Source: Streptacidiphilus albus JL83
GTDB lineage: Bacteria; Actinomycetota; Actinomycetes; Streptomycetales; Streptomycetaceae
Direction: 5' to 3'
Assembly (NCBI RefSeq): GCF_000744705.1
Contig: NZ_JQML01000001.1
Coordinates: 6,706,017-6,770,016, forward strand
DNA length: 64,000 bases
Shown here: piece by piece, positions 57,687 to 64,000 of the stretch
Layout: each line of letters opens with the position of its first letter
Numbering within the stretch: position 1 is the stretch's first letter
Translations under genes and position numbers: made by a program
The notes under the pieces: model-generated
The model's input: only the letters and a program-made list of their open reading frames with translations
Databases searched by the model: none
What the model was told of the DNA's origin: nothing

Positions 57687-58949
57687 ATGAACGGTAGTGC
57701 ACCTGTCGTGATCGTGGGGGCGGGACCGTACGGCCTCTCCGTGGCCGCGCACCTGGCCCGCGGCGCCGCACCGGTCCGGATCTTCGGCGGTGTGATGGAC
57801 AGTTGGCGGACCAGGATGCCGACCGGCATGTACCTGAAGTCGACGCCCGACGCCTCCAGCATCTCGGCCCCCGGGGCCGGCAGCACCCTGGCCGACTTCT
57901 GCCGGGCGGAGGGCCGGGCCCCGCTGGACGAGCTGCACCCGATCCCGGTGGCGGACTTCGTCCGCTACGGCGAGTGGTTCCAGCGGCGGCTGGCGCCGCA
58001 GGCGGAGCCGGTGCCGGTGGCCAGGGTGGCCCGACTGCCGGAGGGCTTCCGGGTCACCCTGGAGGACGGCGAGTCCTTCGAGGCGCGGGCCGTGGTGGTC
58101 GCCAGCGGGCTGGCCGGGATCGCCCATGTGCCGTCGGCGCTGCGCGGGTTGGCGCCGAAGGGGCCGGATCCGACGGGGCCGCTGTCGCACAGCTCCCAGC
58201 ACACCGGCTTCGCGGCCTTCGCCGGACGCCGGGTGGCGGTGATCGGCGCCGGGCAGTCCGCGCTGGAGAGCGCGGCGCTGCTGCACGAGGCTGGCGCCGA
58301 GGTCCGGCTGGTGGCCCGGGCGCCGAGGGTGCTCTGGGGCAGCCCGCCGCCGGTCGAGCGCCGCTCCGGGCTGTACCGCTCGGCCAAGCCGGACTCCCCG
58401 CTCGGTCCGGGCTGGTCGCACCTGGCGGTCAGTCAGCTGCCGCAGGCCGTCCGCCGGCTGCCGGTGCAGGCGCGGCTGCGGCTGGTGCGCCGGGTGCTCG
58501 GCCCCTCCGGCGGCTGGTGGCTGCGGGACCGGGTGGAGGGGCAGCTGCCGATCGCCACCGGGCGTCCGGTGCTGCGGGCCGAACCGGTCGGCGACGAGGT
58601 GCTGCTGACGCTGGGTTCGGCGGCGTCCGCGGTCACCCGCTCGGCGGCCGTCGGCGCGGGGACCGGAACGCTGACGGTGGACCACGTCCTCGCCGCGACC
58701 GGCTACCGGGTCGACGTCGCCCACCTGGACTGGCTGGCCGCCGAGGTGCGGACGGCCATCCGCCGGGTCCCCGGCACCGGTTCGCCGGTGCTCGACGAGT
58801 GGTCCTGCTCCAGCGTCCCCGGCCTCTACTTCACCGGGCTCGCCTCGGCGCCGACCTTCGGCCCGCTGCTGCGCTTCGTGGCCGGCACCGCCTTCACCGC
58901 CCCGCTGCTGGCGCGGGCGCTGGCCGAACCGTCGCCGGGCCGGCGGTAG
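57687..58949 (+). CDS. FAD-dependent NAD(P)-binding oxidoreductase (monooxygenase-like)
   Basis: The 420-residue flavoprotein has an N-terminal FAD motif GAGPYGLSVAAHLA, a second dinucleotide motif VIGAGQSALESAALLHEAG, and a C-terminal FAD contact region (VLAATGYRVD, GLYFTGLASAPTFGPLLRFVAG). The layout is that of lysine/ornithine N-oxygenases and flavin monooxygenase-like reductases. The start region MNGSAPVVIVGAGPYG is well placed behind GGGG. It faces the ATP-grasp gene and precedes the glycosyltransferases. The substrate is unknown. Confidence 0.83.
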   Translation: MNGSAPVVIVGAGPYGLSVAAHLARGAAPVRIFGGVMDSWRTRMPTGMYLKSTPDASSISAPGAGSTLADFCRAEGRAPLDELHPIPVADFVRYGEWFQRRLAPQAEPVPVARVARLPEGFRVTLEDGESFEARAVVVASGLAGIAHVPSALRGLAPKGPDPTGPLSHSSQHTGFAAFAGRRVAVIGAGQSALESAALLHEAGAEVRLVARAPRVLWGSPPPVERRSGLYRSAKPDSPLGPGWSHLAVSQLPQAVRRLPVQARLRLVRRVLGPSGGWWLRDRVEGQLPIATGRPVLRAEPVGDEVLLTLGSAASAVTRSAAVGAGTGTLTVDHVLAATGYRVDVAHLDWLAAEVRTAIRRVPGTGSPVLDEWSCSSVPGLYFTGLASAPTFGPLLRFVAGTAFTAPLLARALAEPSPGRR

Positions 58950-59341
58950 CGGCGGAGCAGGGGCGTCCGATTGCGGCGCCGGTTGAGAGGGGAAGTAATA
59001 GCACGGTTGAGGTGGGGGATTTCGGCTGGGTTGGGAAATTCGACCCCAAGGGAGCGGAATCTCTTACGCGGGCTCCCGGGCCCGGGTACCGTTTCACTGG
59101 TGGGAGTCGACATACCGTGGGGGCGCCGACTCCCGGGAAAAGATCATGGAATTCGGATCATGGAATCCGAGAATGATCATTACCGGGCTCCGCTGGGGAA
59201 TCGGAGCGGATGCCGGAGTTGCGAGGGGGATCTCGGCGGACCGGAGCAAAGGGGAGTCGGTCGGCGGAGAACTTGCAGGCCCGAACATACGGACGTTCGA
59301 ATGTCGCGGCCTATGGCCGTGGGGGGAACCGAGGTGCCGTC
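58950..59341 (+). promoter_or_regulatory. Leader region before the polysaccharide operon
   Basis: No coding frame is convincing here. The 392 bases are less GC-rich than the genes. They contain a hairpin (GGGAGTCG at 59102-59109 with CGACTCCC at 59127-59134) and a tandem 14-bp repeat (59142-59169). It probably holds the promoter and a structured leader of the glycosyltransferase operon. Confidence 0.5.
59142..59169. repeat. Tandem 14-bp repeat GATCATGGAATYCG
   Basis: GATCATGGAATTCG (59142-59155) is followed directly by GATCATGGAATCCG (59156-59169), with one difference. An AATGATCATT follows immediately. The AT-rich, near-palindromic cores suggest a regulator site or structured leader. Confidence 0.7.
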
Positions 59342-60202
59342 ATGAATGTACCCATGTCCAACACGTCCACCGTGCCTGAGCGCTGGGCGATCGACGAAGG
59401 GGAGGCGGTGGTGGAGGCCGTCGCCCCCGCCGTGCGCGGAGCAGCGGCCGGAGCACCCGCCGGGGCCGTCTCGGGGGAGTCGACCGGGTCGGTGCGGGTG
59501 CCCGTGCCCGTCCGTGGGGCGGTCAGCCTGATCGTCCCGGCCCGCAACGAGGCCGCGAACATCGGCTGGGTGCTGAACCGCATCCCCGACTGCGTCGACG
59601 AGGTGATACTGGTCGACGGCGAATCGACCGACGCCACCCTGGAGATGGCCCGGGCCACCCTGCCCTCGCTGCGCATCGTGCCGCAGCAGGGCCGCGGCAA
59701 GGGCAGTGCGCTGCGCACCGGCTTCCTCGCCGCCAAGGGCGAGTACATCGTCATGATCGACGCCGACGGCTCCATGTCGCCGCAGGAGATCCCGCGCTAC
59801 CTCCACTTCCTGGAGAGCGGCTTCGACCTGGTCAAGGGCTCGCGCTTCACCGGCGGCGGCGGTTCGCTGGACATCACCATGCTCCGCCGGCTGGGCAACC
59901 GCGGGCTGCTGGCGCTGATGAACGTGATGTACCAGAGCTCGCTCACCGACCTCTGCTACGGCTTCGTCGCCTTCAACCGCAATGTCCTGGACCGGCTCGA
60001 CCTCCAGTCCTCCGGCTTCGAGATCGAGACCGAGATCACCGTCCGGGCACTGCTGGCCGGGCTGCGGGTGGCGGAGGTGCCGACCCTGGAACTCCCGCGC
60101 CGCACCGGCCAGTCCAACCTGCGGACCTTCCGCGACGGGCACCGGGTGCTGCGCACCCTGCTCCGCGAGCGCAACGGGCGGCCCACGGGGGCCGGCCGGT
60201 GA
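59342..60202 (+). CDS. Family-2 glycosyltransferase (dolichyl-phosphate-mannose-synthase-like)
   Basis: The 286-residue cytosolic GT-A enzyme starts at ATG 59342 behind GAGG. It has SLIVPARNEAANIGWVLNRIP, VDGESTDATLEMARAT, GKGSALRTGFLAAKGEYIVMIDADGSMSP (the DxD metal site) and SGFEIETEITVRALLAG. The opening ~50 residues are variable and Ala-rich. It probably makes a polyprenyl-phosphate sugar or extends a surface polysaccharide. It is coupled to the next gene by a four-base overlap. Confidence 0.88.
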   Translation: MNVPMSNTSTVPERWAIDEGEAVVEAVAPAVRGAAAGAPAGAVSGESTGSVRVPVPVRGAVSLIVPARNEAANIGWVLNRIPDCVDEVILVDGESTDATLEMARATLPSLRIVPQQGRGKGSALRTGFLAAKGEYIVMIDADGSMSPQEIPRYLHFLESGFDLVKGSRFTGGGGSLDITMLRRLGNRGLLALMNVMYQSSLTDLCYGFVAFNRNVLDRLDLQSSGFEIETEITVRALLAGLRVAEVPTLELPRRTGQSNLRTFRDGHRVLRTLLRERNGRPTGAGR

Positions 60203-61575
60203 AGCAGACCACCGTGCGGCCGTCGCCCGGAGCGACGGCCGCCGCTGGGCCGCCGCTGCGGTTGAACCCCGATCAGGCCCCGATCGACGTGACCGAGTTG
60301 GAGCTCGGCGACGGCAGCGGGACCCCCGAGCTGCTCCGGGTCGGCGGCCCCGGCCCGGTCCCGCCGGGGTACGTCCTCGCCCTGGTCCGGGTCGGCGGCC
60401 GTCCGGTCGGCATGGTCCAGGCCCTGGTCGGGCCCGAGGACGAGCCCGCCCGGCTGCTCGCCGCGACCGCCCGCCGGGAGCTCGGCGCGGAGCTGGAGGC
60501 CGCGGTCGCCGCGGCGCCCGCTCCGACCGCCGCGGCCGAGACCTACACCCCGCTCGCCACCATCGTGATCGCCACCCGGGAGCGTCCCGACCGGCTGGCC
60601 CGCTGCCTGGAGTCGGTGGAGGCGCTGCACTACCCGCGCCTGGAGGTCGTCGTCGTCGACAACGACCCGGTCACCGACGCCACCGCCGAGCTGATCCGGG
60701 GGCGCTACGCCGACCGGGTCCGCTACGTCCGCGAACCCGTCCGCGGCCTCGCCGCCGCCCACAACCGGGGCGTCGCCGAGGCCCTGGGCGAGATCACCGC
60801 CTTCACCGACGACGACGTGGTGATCGACCCCCGCTGGCTCACCGCCCTCGCGGCCGGCTTCACCGGCGCCGACGGCCGGAGCGACCCGCGGATCGGCTGT
60901 GTCACCGGGCTGATCCTGCCCGCCGAACTCCGGACCAGGACCCAGGTCATGCTGGAGGCCCACGGCGGCTTCACCAAGGGCTTCCGCCGGCGCGGCTGGC
61001 GGCTCGACCGGCCGCCGGCCGACGAGCCGCTGTTCCCCTTCACCGCCGGACGCTTCGGCTCCGGCGCCAACATGGCCTTCCGCACCGAGGTGCTGCGCGA
61101 CCTCGGCGGCTTCGACCCGGCCGTCGGCACCGGCACCCCCGCCAAGGGCGGGGACGACCTGCTCTCCTTCTTCCGGACCGTGGTCAACGGGCACCACCTG
61201 GTCTACCAGCCGGAGGCCCTGGTCTGGCACCACCACCGGGAGCGTCCGGAGGACCTCGACAACCAGGCCTACGGCTACGGGGCCGGCCTCGGCGCCTATC
61301 TGACGGCGGCCGTCGCCCGCGAGCCGGGCATGCTCCCGGCACTGCTGCGCCGGCTGCCCGGCGGCATCCGCTACGCCCTGGACAACACCGGTGCCCGGCC
61401 CGACCCCGCCGACCGGGGAGCCGCCGACCGGGCGGCGCCCGGCCACGCCTGGCCGGCCCGACTCTCCCGGCTCCAGCGCCGGGGCCTGCTCTACGGGCCG
61501 GTGGGCTATCTGCGCAGCCGCCGCCTGGTCCACGGACTACCGCTGCCCTGGGAGGCGCGCCAGCATGACAACTGA
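60199..61575 (+). CDS. Family-2 glycosyltransferase with N-terminal extension
   Basis: The 458-residue protein starts at GTG 60199 in an overlap with the previous gene. Residues 1-110 form an uncharacterised N-terminal domain. A GT-A domain follows: TIVIATRERPDRLARCLESVE, VVVVDNDP, GLAAAHNRGVAEA, ITAFTDDDVVIDP (DxD-type), and GGDDLLSFFRTV. WHHHRERPEDLDNQAYGYG resembles the C-terminal region of rhamnosyl- or galactofuranosyl-type transferases. It transfers a sugar to a growing surface glycan. It overlaps the next gene by 11 bases. Confidence 0.85.
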   Translation: MKQTTVRPSPGATAAAGPPLRLNPDQAPIDVTELELGDGSGTPELLRVGGPGPVPPGYVLALVRVGGRPVGMVQALVGPEDEPARLLAATARRELGAELEAAVAAAPAPTAAAETYTPLATIVIATRERPDRLARCLESVEALHYPRLEVVVVDNDPVTDATAELIRGRYADRVRYVREPVRGLAAAHNRGVAEALGEITAFTDDDVVIDPRWLTALAAGFTGADGRSDPRIGCVTGLILPAELRTRTQVMLEAHGGFTKGFRRRGWRLDRPPADEPLFPFTAGRFGSGANMAFRTEVLRDLGGFDPAVGTGTPAKGGDDLLSFFRTVVNGHHLVYQPEALVWHHHRERPEDLDNQAYGYGAGLGAYLTAAVAREPGMLPALLRRLPGGIRYALDNTGARPDPADRGAADRAAPGHAWPARLSRLQRRGLLYGPVGYLRSRRLVHGLPLPWEARQHDN

Positions 61576-62776
61576 TCAGCGGAGCCGCTTCGTCCGGCCC
61601 GTCGCCGTCGAACTCCACATCGTCCTCGAACGCCTGGTCGCCGCCGCCGACAGCGGGCAGGCCCTGGACGCCTTCCTGCACGCCGCCGGGGCCGCGCAGA
61701 TCGTCGCCGACCGGCTCCAGGGCGCCTCCGCGCTGCCGGTCCCGCCGCCGCTGCGGCTGATCCCGCCCAGGGGCGGGATCGGGCTGGCCCAGCGGCTGTT
61801 CGAGACCGGCGCCACCGCGCTGCGCGGTCGGCTCGGCCTCGCCGAATGGCACGTGCTGCTGCGCGACCTCGCCAATGTGCTGGCCGAGGCCGTCCTCGGG
61901 GACACCGCCGAGGACGCCGCCGGGGTGCTGCTCAGCGTCGCCACCGCGGTCGAGGACCTGCGCTCCGGCGTCCCGCCGCACACCGCCCGGCTGCTCGCCG
62001 GGGCGCTGCTGCACGACCCGTCCAGCTTCCGCGACCTCGACCTGCGGCCGGAGGACGTGGTCGCGCTCGCCGAGCGCTTCGCCGAGGAGCACCCGGACCG
62101 GGAGCGGCCGCTGCTGGTGCTCGGTCTGCGGTCCTCCGGCGGCTACATGGCGCCGCTGGCCGCCGCCGCCCTGGGGCGGCTGCAGTACCAGCACGTCGTC
62201 GCCCGGACCACCCGCCCCGGCGGGCCGCTGCTGCCCGAGGAGCCCCGGCTGCCCGAGTCGGTGCGCCGGGTCGGCGGACTGGTGCTGCTGCTGGGCGCCC
62301 CGGCCCGTTCCGGCGCCTCGCTCGCCTCGGTCGCCGCCCGCTTCACCGACGCCGGCTTCGCCCGGGAGCGGATCGTCCCGGCCTACCCCTCGCTCACCGA
62401 CGACGCCCAGCCACCCCGGCTGCTGCGCCGCCACCCCACCGTCGTGCTCCCGGCCTCGCAGTGGCGGATCCGCAGGCTGCTCGACGCCGAGGCGCTCGGC
62501 TCGGCCGTCGCCGAGGTGCTGCCGCGCGGCACCGAGCTGGTCTCGCTGGAACACCTGGCCGAGCCCAGCCCGCCGACGCCCGGCGCGCACCGTTCGGTGG
62601 ACTTCTCCGCCCTGGTCACCGGGGCCGACGGCGAGTCGCGGACGCTGCGGCTGAACGCCTGCGGCCTGCCGCTCGGCCAGGAGCCGCCCGCCGGATCCGG
62701 CCAACTGGGTGTAGTCGACGGAATTCTGATCACGGTACGGCCCGAGGAGCGGATACTGGCCGACGGGGGGTCCTGA
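61565..62776 (+). CDS. Uncharacterised phosphoribosyltransferase-like protein of the polysaccharide cluster
   Basis: The 403-residue protein starts at ATG 61565 and overlaps the preceding gene by 11 bases. The helical N-terminal half (LHIVLERLVAAADSG, WHVLLRDLANVLAEAVLG) leads to a region with PRTase-like features: LLVLGLRSSGGYMAPLAAAAL, VGGLVLLLGAPARSGASL and VVLPASQWRIRRLLD. The pyrophosphate-binding region is only partly recognisable. Its function is unknown; the tight coupling with glycosyltransferases and flippase places it in surface-polysaccharide synthesis or its regulation. Confidence 0.6.
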   Translation: MTTDQRSRFVRPVAVELHIVLERLVAAADSGQALDAFLHAAGAAQIVADRLQGASALPVPPPLRLIPPRGGIGLAQRLFETGATALRGRLGLAEWHVLLRDLANVLAEAVLGDTAEDAAGVLLSVATAVEDLRSGVPPHTARLLAGALLHDPSSFRDLDLRPEDVVALAERFAEEHPDRERPLLVLGLRSSGGYMAPLAAAALGRLQYQHVVARTTRPGGPLLPEEPRLPESVRRVGGLVLLLGAPARSGASLASVAARFTDAGFARERIVPAYPSLTDDAQPPRLLRRHPTVVLPASQWRIRRLLDAEALGSAVAEVLPRGTELVSLEHLAEPSPPTPGAHRSVDFSALVTGADGESRTLRLNACGLPLGQEPPAGSGQLGVVDGILITVRPEERILADGGS

Positions 62777-62837
62777 GGCCGAGGGTCTTGAGGGTGAGGG
62801 AGCCTGACCGCCGGGGGACGCAGGGGGGCGATCCGAG

Positions 62838-64000
62838 ATGGGGAAGAAGCAGCATGCGCCGGACCGGGGCGGCGACCGTGACCAGGAGCGCGGTCGGCTG
62901 ACCGCGCTGGTCGGCCGACTGCCGCTGATCGGGCGCTTCGTCAGCGGCGACCCGCTGCTGCGCAACGGCGTGGTGCTGACCCTGGCCTCACTGGCCGCGT
63001 CGGTGCTGGGCGCGGCCTACTGGTCCGTCGCCGGGCTGCACTACAGCGTCGGCAACGTCGGCCGGAACTACTCGGCCGTCTCCATGGTGATGTTCCTCGG
63101 CGGCGTCTCCCAGCTGAACCTGGCGGACGTGATGGTGCGCTTCGCGCCCTCCGCCGGACGGAACACCCGGCGGATCGTCTCCCGGGCCTACCTGGCCTCG
63201 GTGCTGGTGGGGCTGGTGACCTCGGTCGGCTTCGTGCTGCTGATCCCCTGGCTCTCACCGGCCCTGATGTTCCTGCACACCCCGCTGATGGGCGGGGTGT
63301 TCGTGCTCGCCGTCACCGTCTACAGCATCTTCATCCTCCAGGACGGGGTGCTCACCGGGCTGCGGCGGCCCAACTGGGTGCTCGGCGAGCAGGTGCTGTT
63401 CTCGGTGTCCAAGCTGGCCGCGGTGATCGGGCTGAGCCTGGTCGCCACCGACTCCGGCATCCTGCTCTCCTGGACCGTGGCGCTGGTGATCGCGCTGCTC
63501 TACGTCAACGTCTACCTCTTCGGCTTCGCCATCCCGGGGCGCGAGCGCGAGGTCAGCCGGATGGAGCGACGGCCCTCCTGGGCCCGCGACGCGCTGCCCG
63601 GCGACGTCACCGGGCTGCACCTGCTGCCGCTGGAGTCCACCCAGGGCGTGGTCCGGTTCACTGCCCTGACCTATGTCGGCGGGCTGTTCTGGCTGGCGGC
63701 GACGATGCTGCCGCAGGTGCTGATCCTCAACATCCTCGGCCCGGACGACAGCGCCTACTTCTCCATCAGCTGGGTGATCACCACCATGCTGTACGTGATC
63801 AGCACCAATATGGGCTCCTCGATAGTGGTCGAGTCGGCCGGCGACCCGAGGCGGCTGGCCCGGGCCGCGCGCACGGTGCTGCGGGACACCGGCAAGCTGC
63901 TGATCGGCGCGGTGGCGGTGCTGATGCTCGCGGCCCCGCTGGTGCTGCGGCTGTTCGGCCCCAACTACCCCGGCCACGCCACCCTGCTGCTGCGGCTGCT
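62838..64000 (+). CDS. Wzx/MATE-type oligosaccharide flippase (3' partial)
   Basis: The gene starts at ATG 62838 and runs off the right edge; about 387 residues are visible. The N-terminus is hydrophilic (MGKKQHAPDRGGDRDQERG). At least eight membrane segments follow (VLTLASLAASVLGAAYW, SMVMFLGGVSQ, ASVLVGLVTSVGFVLLIPW, MGGVFVLAVTVYSIFI, LFSVSKLAAVIGLSLVA, WTVALVIALLYVNVYLFGF, LFWLAATMLPQVLILNIL, LLIGAVAVLMLAAPLVL). This is typical of polysaccharide exporters of the MOP superfamily. It would flip lipid-linked glycan units across the membrane. Confidence 0.85.
   Translation, partial: MGKKQHAPDRGGDRDQERGRLTALVGRLPLIGRFVSGDPLLRNGVVLTLASLAASVLGAAYWSVAGLHYSVGNVGRNYSAVSMVMFLGGVSQLNLADVMVRFAPSAGRNTRRIVSRAYLASVLVGLVTSVGFVLLIPWLSPALMFLHTPLMGGVFVLAVTVYSIFILQDGVLTGLRRPNWVLGEQVLFSVSKLAAVIGLSLVATDSGILLSWTVALVIALLYVNVYLFGFAIPGREREVSRMERRPSWARDALPGDVTGLHLLPLESTQGVVRFTALTYVGGLFWLAATMLPQVLILNILGPDDSAYFSISWVITTMLYVISTNMGSSIVVESAGDPRRLARAARTVLRDTGKLLIGAVAVLMLAAPLVLRLFGPNYPGHATLLLRL

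Overview
The window is a very GC-rich actinobacterial chromosome segment and most likely comes from a Streptomycetaceae member (Streptomyces, Kitasatospora or Streptacidiphilus). The evidence is the codon bias, the frequent GTG/TTG starts, WhiJ-type HTH/DUF397/ATPase genes, DUF5753 and DUF6879 regulators, an LAETG-anchored surface protein of the SCO1860 family, and TerD and CsbD stress proteins. The species cannot be fixed from the sequence alone.

Layout. (1) 1-5.7 kb is the distal late region of a siphovirus-type prophage: minor tail proteins, an HNH-like protein, a small membrane protein, a lysin-like protein and holin-like genes, with short GC hairpins between several of them. (2) 5.7-12.2 kb is an accessory regulatory zone. 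It holds a DUF6879/DUF5753-HTH operon whose first gene has an internal duplication, a GntR/UTRA repressor, and a divergent pair made of a PLD-like/HTH regulator and a 67-residue secreted-peptide precursor that carries the motif ADSIWT twice. That pair is the best candidate in the window for an undescribed signalling system. (3) 12.4-18.8 kb has CsbD, a double TerD protein, a possible type VII secretion operon, and a divergent uronate dehydrogenase/TIM-barrel-like pair. (4) 18.8-32.9 kb is a large-protein island: a 1491-residue secreted lectin/LamG protein facing a ~2850-residue secreted RHS polymorphic toxin with lectin domains, a HINT self-processing domain, an unrecognised toxin tip and a downstream candidate immunity gene. 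(5) 32.9-42.2 kb has an IclR regulator facing an alpha-ketoglutarate-semialdehyde dehydrogenase, PepN, an amidohydrolase, a rhomboid-like protein, uracil-DNA glycosylase and a sortase-anchored protein. (6) 42.2-48.4 kb has a Tat-exported PL8 polysaccharide lyase, an SMI1/LRR protein and a WhiJ-like triad.

(7) 48.5-56.0 kb is a seven-gene, largely overlapping cobalamin operon on the minus strand (cobI, cobM, cobL, a cbiG-cobJ fusion, cobH, cbiX, cobC) behind a clear adenosylcobalamin riboswitch with a visible P1 stem and B12 box. Together these genes cover much of the corrin-ring methylation pathway, but cobK is not in the window. (8) 56.1-64.0 kb has an ATP-grasp ligase facing an FAD oxidoreductase, then a surface-polysaccharide operon (two family-2 glycosyltransferases, an unknown phosphoribosyltransferase-like protein and a Wzx-like flippase) that runs off the right edge.

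Function calls rest on motifs read by eye and recognised family resemblance. No alignment, database search or folding program was run.
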